DNA from: Tranzscheliella williamsii
Taxonomy: Eukaryota > Basidiomycota > Ustilaginomycetes > Ustilaginales > Ustilaginaceae
NCBI GenBank assembly: GCA_023212725.1
Contig: JALBYF010000047.1
Location: forward strand, 1 to 64,000
Length of the DNA: 64,000 nt
Direction of reading: 5' to 3'
In this document: positions 31,980 to 43,675 of the stretch, in pieces
How positions within the stretch are numbered: position 1 is the first letter of the stretch
Layout: each line of letters starts with the position of its first letter
Translations under genes and position numbers: made by a program
The notes under the pieces: generated by a model
The model's database searches: none
What the model saw: only the letters and a program-made list of their open reading frames with translations
Told to the model about the DNA's origin: nothing

Positions 31980-34900
31980 ATGAAGCAGTTAGTATCCCAA
32001 GATGCGCCCAAGAAGATCAAGCACATTCAGTTCGGTGTCCTGTCCAAACAGGACATCGTCAACATGTCTGAGATCGAGGTCACCACTAGAGACCTGTACA
32101 CCATCGGCGAGGCTGAGCGCAAACCCGTTGCTAATGGCACCTTGGACAGGCGCTTAGGTGTCTCGGACAAGAGCTCCCTCTGCGAAACGTGTCATCTCAA
32201 GATGGCCGATTGCGTAGGACACTATGGATACATCAAGCTCGTCCTACCCGTCTTCCACGTTGGCTTCTTCAAGCACACCGTTGCCATCCTCCAAAGCATT
32301 TGTAAGAACTGCGCAACAGTTCTGCTAGAAGAGCCAGACCGACGAAAGTTCCTTAAACGTTTCAGGCGGCCCAATCTCGAGAATCTAGAGAGGACGCGCG
32401 CCTTTAAGGCTGTCAACACTACTGCCAGAAAGGTTCTCTACTGTCCTAAGTGTGGCTACACCAATGGAACCGTCAAAAAGCAGGGGCAGCTCAAGATCGT
32501 TCACGAAAAGTTCAGGGCCAAGAAAACCGCAGCCGAACACGAAGAGTTCAAGTCCTCCTTTGCCACCAACATCAAGATGGGCAATGGCGATATCACGCCA
32601 CATCTCAATAAAGCACAAGAAGACTTGAACCCGCTCAAAGCCCTTGATCTCTTTAAAAGGATCTCGGACGAGGATTGCGAGCTGCTCGGCCTTCGGCCCG
32701 AGTTTGGCAGACCCGAAGAATACATCTGGCAATACATTTGCGTGCCGCCTGTCTGCATCAGACCTTCGGTTGCCCAGGACGGCGCGACAAATGAGGACGA
32801 CGTCACAATCAAGCTCACCGAGATCATCTTCACCAACAGTCTGCTCAAGCTCGGCCTCATCAAGGGTGGCAAAGGTACCACCACCAGTCAGCTCGTCCAG
32901 CAGTGGGAATTCCTGCAGCTCACCGTTGCTCTTTACATCAACTCAGAACTACCTGGTGTTCCCACACAGCCCGGCCAAAAGCCAAGTAGAGGCTTTTGCC
33001 AGCGACTCAAGGGAAAGCAAGGTCGATTCAGAGGCAATCTTTCGGGCAAACGAGTCGACTTCTCTGGCAGAACCGTCATTGGACCCGACCCGAACCTCAA
33101 AATCGACGAAGTTGCAGTACCGCAGCGTGTCGCTAAGATCTTGACTTATCCGGAGCGGGTCTTTGAGCATAACATCGAACAGCTTCGTCAGGCCGTCAGG
33201 AATGGAACAGATGTACATCCCGGCGCCAACTACCTCATGGACGGCAAAACCGGCTTCAAACGTTTCCTCAAGTTTCCAGGCATGCGCGAAGAGCTGGCCC
33301 AGAAGCTTAGAGTTGGGGACATTGTGGAAAGGCACATCCGGGACGGCGACATTGTCCTCTTCAACCGACAGCCGTCGTTGCACAAGCTGTCCATTATGTC
33401 GCACAGGGCCAAAATTCGTCCCTGGCGCACCTTTAGGCTTAACGAGTGCGCTTGTAATCCCTACAATGCTGATTTCGACGGAGACGAGATGAACATGCAT
33501 GTTCCACAGACCGAAGAAGCACGGACGGAAGCGACGATCTTGATGGGAGTCAAACACAACCTCGTCACTCCACGCAACGGTGAACCCATTGTCGCCGCCA
33601 TTCAAGACTTTATTACCGCCTCTTATCTCATCACCAAGAGGGACCGCTTCTTCGACCGCGCCCAGTTTTCGCAAATCTGCAGCTACTTCGCCGACGCCGA
33701 CCTTCAGATCGATCTACCTCCACCGGCTATTCAGAAACCGGTGAGATTGTGGACCGGCAAGCAGGTCATGTCGTGTCTCATTCGCCCCAACCGAAAGAGC
33801 TCGCACCTAGTCAACCTCGAGGCACAGTGCAGAACGTTTGAGAAGCCAAGCCAAGGTCACCCCAAGGACATGTCACCCAACGACGGCTGGCTCGTCATCG
33901 TCAACAGCGAGGTCATGTGCGGCGTCTTTGACAAGTCGACGGTCGGTGATGGTAAGAAAAACTCTGTTTTTGGTGTCATGCTTCGAGATTACGGCCCGGA
34001 TGCTGCCATTACGGCTATGAATCGCCTCGCAAAGGTCTGCGCGCGATGGCTCGCCAACCAGGGTTTCTCGCTCGGCATCAACGATGTCATCCCCGGTCCC
34101 AAGCTGCGCAACACCAAGGACGCCAAGGTCGAAGCTGCGTATACCGAGTGCCTTGAGCTGATCGAGAAAGCCAAGTATGGCAAGCTCGAGAATCTGCCGG
34201 GATGCGATCAGGAACAGACATTAGAAAACATGATCTCCGGAGTGCTGTCCGGAGTCCGTAGCGACGTCGGCGAAATCTGCATGACCGAATTGAGCAGACA
34301 CAACGCGCCGCTCGTCATGGCCGTCTGTGGCTCCAAAGGTAGTAAAATCAACGTCGCGCAGATGGTGGCGTGTGTAGGCCAGCAGATTATCGCTGGTTCG
34401 CGAGTGCCCAACGGCTTCCAAGATCGATCCTTGCCGCATTTCGCCAAGAAGTCCAAGGATCCCCCCTCGAAGGGTTTCGTCCGCAACTCGTTCTTCAGCG
34501 GCCTCACTCCTACCGAATTCCTCTTCCACGCCATCTCAGGCCGTGAAGGATTGGTCGACACGGCGGTCAAGACGGCAGAGACGGGTTACATGCAGCGTCG
34601 ACTCATGAAGGCGCTCGAGGATCTTTCTACGCATTACGACCTTAGTGTCCGCAACTCGGTAGGAGGGGTCGTCCAATTCACCTACGGAGACGATGGCCTG
34701 GATCCAGCAGAGTTAGAAGGCAATGCCATGCCCATCGAGCCTTTCCGATCCTGGCGGCATTCGCTGGCTATTACTCAGCACCTACCGGGCCGGGGCCTGT
34801 TACCCTTTGAGATCCAGCAGGTCATTGACCGGGAGCTCAACAGTCCAAGATTCCGAGATCTCTGCACAGACAAGTACCGCGAGTCCGTCGCTGAGTTCTT

Positions 34901-36182
34901 GCGGGTCAACGTGGTGGAGAGGGCGGTGGAAGTCCGTGATGTCTACGGGCTGTATGCGGCCGATACGTGTCCGGACGGCGCGGACGCAGACACCGACTTC
35001 ACCATGGGAGCGAGCTCTGAACAGATTGCCATTGTCGACAACAAGACCAAGGTGAAGGAGGTGGCCATTCTGGATTTCTTGAACCAGTGCTGGGTCAAGT
35101 ACATGAAGGCCAAGATCGAGCCGGGCTCGGCGGTCGGTGCCGTCGGCGCGCAGTCGATCGGCGAGCCAGGCACCCAGATGACGCTCAAGACGTTCCACTT
35201 TGCCGGTGTCGCTTCGATGAACGTCACACTGGGTGTGCCCCGAATCAAAGAAATTATCAACGCTGCCAAGATGATCAACACGCCGATCATCGAGGCCAAG
35301 CTGGTGTCCGAGCAGTCCGAAAGGGCGGCGCGTATTGTCAAAGGGCGGATCGAAAAGACGTATCTCGGCGACATCGCTTCGGTCATCGAAGAGGCCTGGT
35401 CTGCGCAATATACCTACTTGGGCATTCACATTGACATGGAGGCGATCCAGAAGCTCCAGCTCGAGGTGACCTTGAACGACATCAAGTGGGCCATTGTCAA
35501 CGCACCCAAGCTCAAGATCAAAGAGGACAGAGTCATGGTTGTGCCGAAGAAGAATCGCATCCGGATCTACGTTCCTCCGGAAGGCCTGGACAAGGAGGGC
35601 GACGTCTACTACAACCTCAAGGCGCTCAAGCGAGCGCTGCCGTTCATTGTCGTCAAGGGCATTCCGCTGGCGGCGCGAGCGGTCATCTCGGACGAGAAGG
35701 GCATGCGGAAGCTGCTTGTGGAGGGGTACGGCCTGCTGAAGGTGATGACGACGGAGGGGGTGATAGGCACCAAGACGCACACGAACCACGTGATGGAGAT
35801 GCAGAGCGTGCTGGGGATCGAGGCGGCGCGAACGTCGGTCTACCGCGAGATCGAGTACACCATGTCGTCGCACGGGATGAGCATTGATCCGCGGCACATT
35901 ATGCTGCTGGCCGACACAATGACCTACAAGGGCGAGGTGCTCGGCATCACCCGCTTCGGCGTCGCCAAGATGAAGGACAGCGTGCTGATGCTCGCCAGCT
36001 TCGAAAAGACCACCGACCACCTCTTTGACGCGGCGCTCTTCGGCAAAAAGGACGAGGTGCTCGGCGTCTCGGAAAGCATCATCATGGGCAATCCCGCCCA
36101 GACCGTCGGCACGGGCATGCCCGCCCTCGTCGTTCCCGCCCCCGCCCTCCCCCCGCGCCGCACCCTCATCTTTGACCGCTAG
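31980..36182 (+). CDS. RPC1: RNA polymerase III largest subunit (RPC1)
   Basis: 1400 residues in one exon, matching the usual 1390-1460. It is the largest catalytic subunit of the polymerase that makes tRNA, 5S rRNA and U6 in the nucleus. Visible are the clamp zinc ligands (C68, C71, C78, H81 and C106, C109, C153, C156), the rudder/lid region RLKGKQGRFRGNLSGKRVDF, the magnesium loop NADFDGDEMNMH with D498, D500 and D502, the bridge-helix region and the trigger-loop stretch GEPGTQMTLKTFHFAG followed by VTLGVPRIKEIIN. It lacks a heptad-repeat CTD, which separates it from Pol II, and the IKHIQFGVLS opening is of RPC1 type rather than Pol I. The gene converges on the glutaminase gene. Confidence 0.97.
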   Translation: MKQLVSQDAPKKIKHIQFGVLSKQDIVNMSEIEVTTRDLYTIGEAERKPVANGTLDRRLGVSDKSSLCETCHLKMADCVGHYGYIKLVLPVFHVGFFKHTVAILQSICKNCATVLLEEPDRRKFLKRFRRPNLENLERTRAFKAVNTTARKVLYCPKCGYTNGTVKKQGQLKIVHEKFRAKKTAAEHEEFKSSFATNIKMGNGDITPHLNKAQEDLNPLKALDLFKRISDEDCELLGLRPEFGRPEEYIWQYICVPPVCIRPSVAQDGATNEDDVTIKLTEIIFTNSLLKLGLIKGGKGTTTSQLVQQWEFLQLTVALYINSELPGVPTQPGQKPSRGFCQRLKGKQGRFRGNLSGKRVDFSGRTVIGPDPNLKIDEVAVPQRVAKILTYPERVFEHNIEQLRQAVRNGTDVHPGANYLMDGKTGFKRFLKFPGMREELAQKLRVGDIVERHIRDGDIVLFNRQPSLHKLSIMSHRAKIRPWRTFRLNECACNPYNADFDGDEMNMHVPQTEEARTEATILMGVKHNLVTPRNGEPIVAAIQDFITASYLITKRDRFFDRAQFSQICSYFADADLQIDLPPPAIQKPVRLWTGKQVMSCLIRPNRKSSHLVNLEAQCRTFEKPSQGHPKDMSPNDGWLVIVNSEVMCGVFDKSTVGDGKKNSVFGVMLRDYGPDAAITAMNRLAKVCARWLANQGFSLGINDVIPGPKLRNTKDAKVEAAYTECLELIEKAKYGKLENLPGCDQEQTLENMISGVLSGVRSDVGEICMTELSRHNAPLVMAVCGSKGSKINVAQMVACVGQQIIAGSRVPNGFQDRSLPHFAKKSKDPPSKGFVRNSFFSGLTPTEFLFHAISGREGLVDTAVKTAETGYMQRRLMKALEDLSTHYDLSVRNSVGGVVQFTYGDDGLDPAELEGNAMPIEPFRSWRHSLAITQHLPGRGLLPFEIQQVIDRELNSPRFRDLCTDKYRESVAEFLRVNVVERAVEVRDVYGLYAADTCPDGADADTDFTMGASSEQIAIVDNKTKVKEVAILDFLNQCWVKYMKAKIEPGSAVGAVGAQSIGEPGTQMTLKTFHFAGVASMNVTLGVPRIKEIINAAKMINTPIIEAKLVSEQSERAARIVKGRIEKTYLGDIASVIEEAWSAQYTYLGIHIDMEAIQKLQLEVTLNDIKWAIVNAPKLKIKEDRVMVVPKKNRIRIYVPPEGLDKEGDVYYNLKALKRALPFIVVKGIPLAARAVISDEKGMRKLLVEGYGLLKVMTTEGVIGTKTHTNHVMEMQSVLGIEAARTSVYREIEYTMSSHGMSIDPRHIMLLADTMTYKGEVLGITRFGVAKMKDSVLMLASFEKTTDHLFDAALFGKKDEVLGVSESIIMGNPAQTVGTGMPALVVPAPALPPRRTLIFDR

Positions 36183-36499
36183 ACCCTCGTTTGTCACCAC
36201 CGATTCCCGCGTCTCATCCTTCGCACGGCCATTTATTGCAGCACTCCTTTCCAGCCCGTTGCCTGTGCACGTTTGATTGTGGCCAGCCGCCATGCTCCCA
36301 TGCTTGTTATCACACTGCCGGTTACGAATGGTTGATTTTGCTGCTCGTTACAGATAGCAGCGATGCGGCGCGTGCGCCACTGTGACGTTGGGATTGCACG
36401 TGGATGGGAGCTACAACAACAGGAAGAGACAGCCAACGTGGCGCAGAGGTGGGCTTGCTCTTATGCGCGACGGAAGCAAGCGAAGGGGCGGGCGGCGGG

Positions 36500-39259
36500 T
36501 TAGCCGGTGCCTTGGAGCAGGAAGGCGCGCTGGCTGCCGCTCGACTTGCGCCTCCTCTGGGGGGGTGCGTCGCTGGACAGCTTAAAGCTGGCTTGCTGGG
36601 GGCCGCCGTCGGGCGTCTTGGCTGTCCCTGTTGCAGCGCCGTCGGCGAGGGTAGCGTTAGTGATTACATCGTTGGCGTCGCCGTAGTGGTAGCTGGTCAC
36701 GCCGTTCGCCTTGTCCGCCTTCGCCTTGGCGAGGAAGGCAAAGTGGCCGCCCACGACGGGCCGCGCCAGAAAGTGGATGAGCGGGTCCTCGCCCGGCTTG
36801 GGGAAGTCCCCCGTCGTGCTCTCCATCAGATCAGTGAACGGCGCATCGGTCAGGCCGTTGGAGGCAAACTTGTAGAGCAGGTTGACAAAGAGCGCGTGCG
36901 TCGCCGTGTCGTCCGACGCCGCGGCCGCAAACATTTCCCAGTCGGTCTTGGCCCACTTGTGGCGGCTGTCCAGCGGGACCGCATACTTTTCGGCGACGCG
37001 TGGATACCACGCCTCCTGAATCTTGTACACCGCCGAAGGCACAAGCTGCAGGTTGAGCAGCCGGTCGCCAAAGAGATTGTACAAAGTGCCCCACGACGTG
37101 TCGGTCTGGTACGCCAGCTTGGTGTGCGACTTGTCGTGCGAGATAGCATAGTCCTGCCAGAGCCTGATGTAGGTGGTCGAGATGTTGTGGTACATCTTTG
37201 CGTCTTTGCTGTGACCTAGCATGTCGGCAATGACGCCCATGGCGGCGATGCCCTCGATTCCCTTGATGGCCAGATCGGTCTGGTTGGCCAGGGTGCCCGC
37301 AAAATCGTCCGTCGAAAGCTGGGCGGCAGGGATCAGGCTGTCCTCGACAAGGAACTCGGCCCACTGCTTCATGATGTCGTAGTGATCTTGCAAAAACGGA
37401 ATGGCAGTTTTGTTGCCGACCAGTTGCGCCCAGTGCAGCGTCATCCAGATCATGTTGCCCGACTCTTCTACTTGCATCGGCTCATCGTTGCCGTCATTGT
37501 GGCCGCCCGCGTTGGGGTAGACGCCAAGGTCGTGAACGCACCACTTGTTCGGGTACAGTCCAGACTGGGTGTATTCAAAGATAGGCAAAAGCAGATCCCG
37601 GAGCAGATCCGGGTTGGTGTAGGAAAGCAGTGGGAAGAGGGGGAAGATGACATCGACGGTAGACATGTCACCATTCGATGAGATCTCCTTGAGGAAGAGC
37701 AGCGTATCCGAAGTATTATATCTGCCCTTGTCATCCTTAGAGACCGTGATTTCAAACGTGGCAAAGGCTTGTCGAAGCGAGAGCGTCGTTATGGCAGCGT
37801 ATTTGTCGCCGATCTCGCCGCCACCTACAGCCGCCTTGGAATCGGCAGCCACCTTGGCGTCAAACACCTCGGCCTTGGCCAGGGCCGAATCAAAGTCGTT
37901 GATGAAGAAAGCGACAGCATCTTGGATACTTGAAAACTGGGTCTGCCAGTATCCATAGCGATCCTCTTGGTAGCTCTTGGTTGAATTGGTACCTGGATGC
38001 TTGGCGCGGATGTAGTTGACGTACGGCGTACGCATGTGACCGACGACGAACAAGGCGTCCTTAGCAGCATGCTTGGCGTCAAAATCTATAGCAAAAGCGA
38101 AGCTGTTGTCGGGTCCCCCGACCGGACCATGGTCGAATCCGAGCGTTCCTTGATCGATGAACTCGGTATGGACCACCACATTGTTGTTGTTGCGCGAGGT
38201 CAGGCCGGTGTGATTTCGAGCGGCGTACGTGGCGTTGCCCCATTCGGCTCGCTGTCGGAATTCTGTATAAACCTCAGGGGATTTACGAGTGACGAAGAAC
38301 ATGGAGGCATTATTCTTCTCAAAAAACTGCTGGTCGTACGGATAGTTCTCGTAGTCATAGTCGTGGCCGGTGGCCCATCGCTCGTCGATATCGGTGTAGA
38401 GCTGAATGCTTTTGCCCTTGATCGTAGACCGGTCCAGCTCGACATGGAGGTAGCTCAGGGGTAAGCTTTGTCGGAGATAGTCATCCGGCGTGATGGGAGT
38501 GAGGAAGGTGACGTTGAATCTGACGCCATCGGCTTCAAAAGCGAAGAGGGTGCGGGTAGCGGTGAAATCAGCGCTCAGCTGGGTGGCCGCTTTGCCAGCG
38601 CGGACAAGGGTGCCGAAACCATTGCCCATCCACTCGTAGGTAACGTTGTCGATGCGGATATAGCCGCTCCAGCCGAGACGATAATCGCCGTCTGCGCCAT
38701 AGGACGAGGTCCAGAAGGAAGACCATTGACCAGCAAGGTAGCCTCCGTTGCCTACGGTGTTGGGAGGCGAGGCAGCGAGATTGGAGCCGGACGGGAGCCA
38801 TGCATTCAGATAGGGACTTCGCACCGCGAGTGGGAAGGAAGGAGGGTTGAAAGGCGAGAAGCGGCTGGACGCAAGAGCCTGGTTGCCGTTCGTGATGCCT
38901 GGGTTGTTTGCGGCACCCTGGGCTGAGCCGGTGGTAGCCGGTGGCGGGGAGGATGCGGCCTTGGCTTCACCCTTGGTGACTACCTTGAAATCCGGCTCAT
39001 TAATTCGGCCGTCTGCAAGGCTGACCGGAGGAGCGGGCTCGAGAGTCCACTGGATGCCGGGTTGAGCGGAATTGGACTCAAGGTTCGGAAGCTGTGCGTT
39101 GCCAAGATGCTTGAGTGCGTCGGGCCGGGTCAGATCGGCCAAGGCTTCAAAGAGAGTGGTGATGCCGTCTGATTTGGCCAAGGATGCCTGCGATGGCCTG
39201 GCTAACAGCAGAAGACCTGCCAAGGTAGCCGACGCTGTAGAAGCTACGTTTACCTTCAT
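36500..39259 (-). CDS. secreted glutaminase GtaA-like
   Basis: 919 residues, single exon, ATG at 39259. The first about 25 residues form a signal peptide (hydrophobic LAGLLLLA then Ala-rich cleavage region). The body contains the DUF5127, DUF4965 and DUF1793-type modules of fungal GtaA glutaminases: FPLAVRSPYLNAWLP near residue 150, RLGWSGYIRIDNVTYEWMG, and the C-terminal block LYPNKWCVHDLGVYPNAGGHNDG and MQVEESGNMIWMTLHWAQ. Many N-x-S/T sequons support extracellular processing. The enzyme hydrolyses L-glutamine to glutamate and ammonia in the medium. The C-terminal 40 residues (QQASFKLSSDAPPQRRRKSSG) are polar and probably disordered. A TATA box lies about 245 bases upstream with a pyrimidine-rich leader. 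Confidence 0.88.
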   Translation of the reverse strand: MKVNVASTASATLAGLLLLARPSQASLAKSDGITTLFEALADLTRPDALKHLGNAQLPNLESNSAQPGIQWTLEPAPPVSLADGRINEPDFKVVTKGEAKAASSPPPATTGSAQGAANNPGITNGNQALASSRFSPFNPPSFPLAVRSPYLNAWLPSGSNLAASPPNTVGNGGYLAGQWSSFWTSSYGADGDYRLGWSGYIRIDNVTYEWMGNGFGTLVRAGKAATQLSADFTATRTLFAFEADGVRFNVTFLTPITPDDYLRQSLPLSYLHVELDRSTIKGKSIQLYTDIDERWATGHDYDYENYPYDQQFFEKNNASMFFVTRKSPEVYTEFRQRAEWGNATYAARNHTGLTSRNNNNVVVHTEFIDQGTLGFDHGPVGGPDNSFAFAIDFDAKHAAKDALFVVGHMRTPYVNYIRAKHPGTNSTKSYQEDRYGYWQTQFSSIQDAVAFFINDFDSALAKAEVFDAKVAADSKAAVGGGEIGDKYAAITTLSLRQAFATFEITVSKDDKGRYNTSDTLLFLKEISSNGDMSTVDVIFPLFPLLSYTNPDLLRDLLLPIFEYTQSGLYPNKWCVHDLGVYPNAGGHNDGNDEPMQVEESGNMIWMTLHWAQLVGNKTAIPFLQDHYDIMKQWAEFLVEDSLIPAAQLSTDDFAGTLANQTDLAIKGIEGIAAMGVIADMLGHSKDAKMYHNISTTYIRLWQDYAISHDKSHTKLAYQTDTSWGTLYNLFGDRLLNLQLVPSAVYKIQEAWYPRVAEKYAVPLDSRHKWAKTDWEMFAAAASDDTATHALFVNLLYKFASNGLTDAPFTDLMESTTGDFPKPGEDPLIHFLARPVVGGHFAFLAKAKADKANGVTSYHYGDANDVITNATLADGAATGTAKTPDGGPQQASFKLSSDAPPQRRRKSSGSQRAFLLQGTG

Positions 39260-41632
39260 TAGTCAAGATCGGAGAGGCGCGTCTCGTTATGCCGGCAAGC
39301 AAGGGGAATGAGGAGTGTTGCTCAGTAGCCGACCCCAGCAACCTGAGATGGCTGAACCTAAACCGCTGAAGTGGGAGGAGGAGAGTGAGAGGCTATGAGC
39401 GTAGGGAGTAGGAGGAGGCGGTGCGCCGGCCAGGAAAGAAGAGGAGAGGCGATGAAAGGAGAGAGGAGAACGGCGGGAGGGGTGGGAGAAAGAGGAGGTG
39501 CTTTATAACGCCATATGAGGATGAGGTCAGCGGCAAGAGCGCTGAACGTGCAGGGTGAAGTCAGAGGTGAGAAATCTTACCGTTCACCGTTGTCTATGCA
39601 GAAGCAAGAGGAGTGGGCTGTCTACCAGAAAGGAAACCGGACCCAAGACGAGGAAGGGGTGGGGCGCAGAACGGGCCGGTGCGGCTTAGACGCGGAAAGA
39701 GGATCGAGAACAGCGAGCCAGGTCCATGCACGACGATAGAGCGGAGGGTTCTACGGAAGCTGTGGAGGGAAAAGCGATGATGAACGGGCGAAAGCAAGAA
39801 AGAAAGGGAGGGCAGAGGCTGAGAAAATATGAATGGGTCCATGCGGGAGGAAGCGATGCACAGAGGCGACAGTGGAGGTGCAACAGCCCGTAGGAAGAGC
39901 CGAGGCGCAGCTGAGGGGAGCGAGAGTGACACTAACACGTCACAGTGACAGTGGGCTGCCCTGAATGCCATCGCTGCGGCTGCGGCCTTGGTTGGCTAGC
40001 CTCGCAATCACAACATCACAAGTGAATACGGCCCAATCTCGTCTTTCTGGATGCTTTTCCGCGACTCGCCTGTGTCGGACGAACCTACGTGCCATACAAA
40101 ATGAGTTGCTGCTGTACTGCCCCGGGTTCTAGCCAAGCTTTCTGTGGCAAGTCAGGAGAGGATCACCGACCGGTCGATCCGAGCTCATTTGGCGATGCCA
40201 ATCGGTCAGCAGCCGAGAATCTGGCCGGCCCATCCATCCTGGCATACATCTACAATACGACTACTCAACCATTGTGATTGTCGCTTGTATTCGGCTATCC
40301 CGTCGGTTTCTTTTGAGCTGCAGCTGCAATGACACCGTTGCAGAGGTGCTCGTCGCCCCGACATAGCCTATCGCACCGAACGCACCAAGCTGACGTTGCT
40401 GCCTGCTTCAGAACAACGAGCGGCAGGGCAACCTTGAAGCTCGGTGGCTTGACTGTGGCCTGCAGGAGCACGCTTCATAGCATATGCAGTGGCATGCGCG
40501 TCTTCGCGCTTTTACCCCACACTCGTGCCTCGCGTGCCCTGGCAAGGCAGAGCGTTGTTAGATCCACTCCAAACTCGCCCACCTCTCGGACAGACGCTAG
40601 TGCCAGTATGAGTGTATAGCAGCACCAGCGAATGTCAAGCGACGGGTTCCTTACGGGTTGGGTCAGGCGCTCTACGCGCTTCTGAAGAGGTGCCCCAAGC
40701 GAAGCTTTTAGTTCAGGGACGTGTGGGTACATCGCGATCTAAAAGAGGTCATGTGGGCTGAAGCAGGGTGCAAGCAAGGGTACCTACGCGCATGACACTA
40801 ATATTGGCGTCTGGCAGCGCGCTAATAGCAACAACAAGGGGCAATTTTAGAGCCCTGGCCTCTCGTCGTGATGCTGGAGAGCATCCTTTCTCGAGCCTCT
40901 GATCACTGCAGGGGTGCCCGCTGGTGGAAGGCGATTGGCTCTTTACTGCCGACGACGCCCGTCTCGCCGCGTTTCCGCCGAAAACAGCGGTGCTACAGTA
41001 GCAAGCGTGTCAGAACCAGACCAGCCAGAATACCACCAGCATCCCGTCGGCCAGGATAGCCTCTCGCCAGCCAGCGTGTCGTGATGATCTCGCTTGCTTC
41101 TACCTTCCCCGCCAAGGCTCTCGCCAATGGCACCTGCCTTAGCATGCCTACACAAGCATGTCTGCCTGCCGCTGTCTGTGTCCTCGCAAGAAAGAACGCT
41201 CCTCGATGTCGTCGCTTCCCAGATCGGCTCCCTGCCACAGACTGTTTCCATAGTTTGCATCTTTTCCCGCGCTTCCTCGCATGTCGCACACCTGGCTGAG
41301 CAGGCAGCATAGTCCAAACCCCATCGCCATGGATAACAAGTTTCCGCCATCTCGCAAACCTGTCTCGGATGTTGACATGCTTCTATGAAGAAGTAATCTC
41401 ATGAAAAGAACGTTTCTAATGCACACAGACCAGACTCATCTCAGCTTTGGCGGACGTCTGTTCTGCACGGTCTTGTGACAAAGACATCCGGCAGTCTGTG
41501 AAGGGGGGTTGCCTTGGGCTTTTTGTTGCAACAGCGCGCGAAAAGGCGTACGAAGACGAAGCGAACCACTTCGGCGAGCTCCAACAAGGAAGTAGTAGCT
41601 GTGGCGGTAGCCCAAGTGACTGTCGCATAGTA
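39260..41632. other. gene-poor intergenic region
   Basis: About 2.4 kb between the glutaminase start and the uroporphyrinogen decarboxylase stop, apart from the promoter at its left. The open frames here show no domains or consistent coding composition. Nothing RNA-like recognised. Confidence 0.5.
39502..39507 (-). promoter_or_regulatory. TATA box of the glutaminase gene
   Basis: The minus strand reads TTATAAAG here, about 245 bases upstream of the ATG at 39259. Between them the coding strand is strongly pyrimidine-rich (39360-39490), a common leader feature in fungal genes. Confidence 0.5.
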
Positions 41633-42969
41633 TTACTCCTCGTCGAGCGCGCCGTTGATTTCTCGGCTGATGCGGTGGACCGCCTTGAGGTAGATCCGGA
41701 CAGCTTCGGGGTCCACTCCGGGGGTGATGCCATGGCCCAGGTTGGCAATGTAAGCGCCACCGCCGCCGAAGCCGCCCTTCTTGAACCGGAGCATTTCCTC
41801 GACCTTGGCCTCGATGGCCTCCTTTCCGGCATACAAGACCGCCGGGTCCATGTTGCCCTGCAGGGCGAGTCGGTGACCTGCCTCGTTCTGGCCAGAAGCG
41901 TTCTTGTACGCCGACTTTCCAGGCGAGGCCAGCTCGACCACCTTACGCGCCACGCACGGCTCCACGGTCCAGTCCAGTCCGACGACGTCGTATCCCGCCT
42001 TGACCACCTCGGGCAGCGAGTGGCCCAACGCTCCCTTGGCAAACACAATCAGCGGCGGACAGGGAATCGACTTGGTCGACAGAATGTCCCGGACCGAAGC
42101 CGCAATCGAGCGCAGGTACGGCAGCGCGAACCTGCGGAAGTCGGACGGAGACAGCTCACCCGCCCACGAGTCGAATACCTGCAGCAGCTGCGCACCTGCC
42201 TTGACCTGTCCAACAAGGAAGTCGGTGCAGACGTCCGCAATCTTCTGCAGCAGCTCCCTGGACTCCTCTGGGTATTTGAAGAGCCAAGACTTGGCTTTCT
42301 CAAACGTCTTGCTGCCTCCGCCCTCGACCATGTAAGCCATCAGCGTCCACGGCGCGCCGCAGAAGCCGATCAGCGGCACCTCGCCGTCAAGCTTGGTTCG
42401 CGTCATCTTAATGGCTTCGTACACGTAGCCCAGCTCCTTCTCTACATCTACTTTCTTCTTGAGTTTGGCCATGTCCTTGGGTGTCACCAGCGGGTCAGGG
42501 AAATGCGGCCCTTTGGCGGGCAGCATCTCCACCTCCATTCCCATCGCCTGCGGCACGACTAAAATGTCGGAGAAGATGATGGCAGCGTCGAGCAGGCCGG
42601 CATACCGCCGGATGGGCTGCACCGTGATCTCCGACGCAAGCTCCGGATCGCGGCAGCACTCGAAGAAGTCGTGGTCCTCACGGATCTTTCGGAATTCTGA
42701 GCGGAGTGCAGCAATGCGGAGGAGGGGGAGACGCAGTAATGTTAGCGAACAGCGAGGGAACTAGGCGGGGCGGGCAGGAAGCGCGACTCACCTGGCAGAT
42801 ATCTGCCTGCCTGGCGCATGATCCAGCAGGGAGCGCGCTCGGTCTCGTAGCCGCGCGCGGCGCGAAGGATGAGATCATTCTTCAGCCCGTCCTCCGGCCG
42901 ACGGCACTCTTTGTCCTTGCGCTGCGTGAACGACTGTAGGTGCTGCATGCCGGGGATCTTCGAGGACAT
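41633..42969 (-). CDS. HEM12: uroporphyrinogen decarboxylase
   Basis: Exons 42969-42792 and 42696-41633 (intron GTGAGT...GCTCAG, 95 bp) encode 413 residues. The enzyme removes four carboxyl groups from uroporphyrinogen III to make coproporphyrinogen III in cytosolic haem synthesis. The signature [16 protein letters not shown] spans the splice junction, confirming the intron. Also present are [19 protein letters not shown] (with the catalytic Asp), [31 protein letters not shown] and [14 protein letters not shown]. It is about 50 residues longer than yeast Hem12, partly from an N-terminal extension of about 20 residues. In-frame ATGs further upstream (the farthest at 43194) exist; 42969 was chosen because the sequence before it does not resemble the family. 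Confidence 0.93.
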
Positions 42970-43675
42970 CGTACCGGTGGGTGCAGCGCAAGAGGGATGG
43001 CGTCGTCTGTGGTGCAAAGGCCCGCACGAACCTCTGTTGAGAATCCCGCTTTTTGCCGTCTCCACTCGCATGCTAGCGTACCGATCGACACGTTGCGCCG
43101 CCCCGATCCACGTGACCATCCCCGATGCATCGGCGCCCACCTCCCCACCTCTCGATCCCAAACCCATGCAGGCAGCGAACATGGGGCACAACATTCCGTT
43201 ATTCTCGTTTGTCGCAACTAATGTTTACACGGAAGGAAGATAGAAGCACAGGGCGACGCTGGGAGCGAGCAAGAGGAGGCTGAAGGGGAAATCGCGCGTT
43301 TGTACATGGACTGCCCGTCCACTTCACCATCCCGGGGCACGCGGCGCGGTCGCACCGGTGGAACAACGAAGCGATGGAACAGCAGGAGAGATATCAATAC
43401 AACGAGAACAGAAAAGTGGATCGCATAAAGCATCCGAGGCGGCTGGCTCACTCGTACCGGAGTGCGCGGGAATGAGGCTTACTGCGAATGCCCCACCGAC
43501 AAGTGTCGAGCGGAGAGGCATGCAAAGGGACGAGAAGGCAAGCAAGAGACAGGGGTATCGAGACGCAGCGAGACAGCTCTAGTCGCCGCGTCAAGAGCCG
43601 GACGAAGGCCACTATTGCCTGATCTCTGCGTGGGCGATCGAGTCATCGTTGGACGCCGGGGGTGACGTGCGTCTC
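42970..43675. other. intergenic
   Basis: About 700 bases between two minus-strand genes, holding the promoter of the decarboxylase and the 3' region of the HMG gene. The frame of decarboxylase exon 1 stays open to 43194 but loses family resemblance. No other feature seen. Confidence 0.45.

Noticed and set aside
34800..36293. 497-codon open frame antisense to the Pol III subunit
   Set aside because: No domain; His/Asp/Arg-rich composition typical of a reverse shadow of a GC-rich gene.
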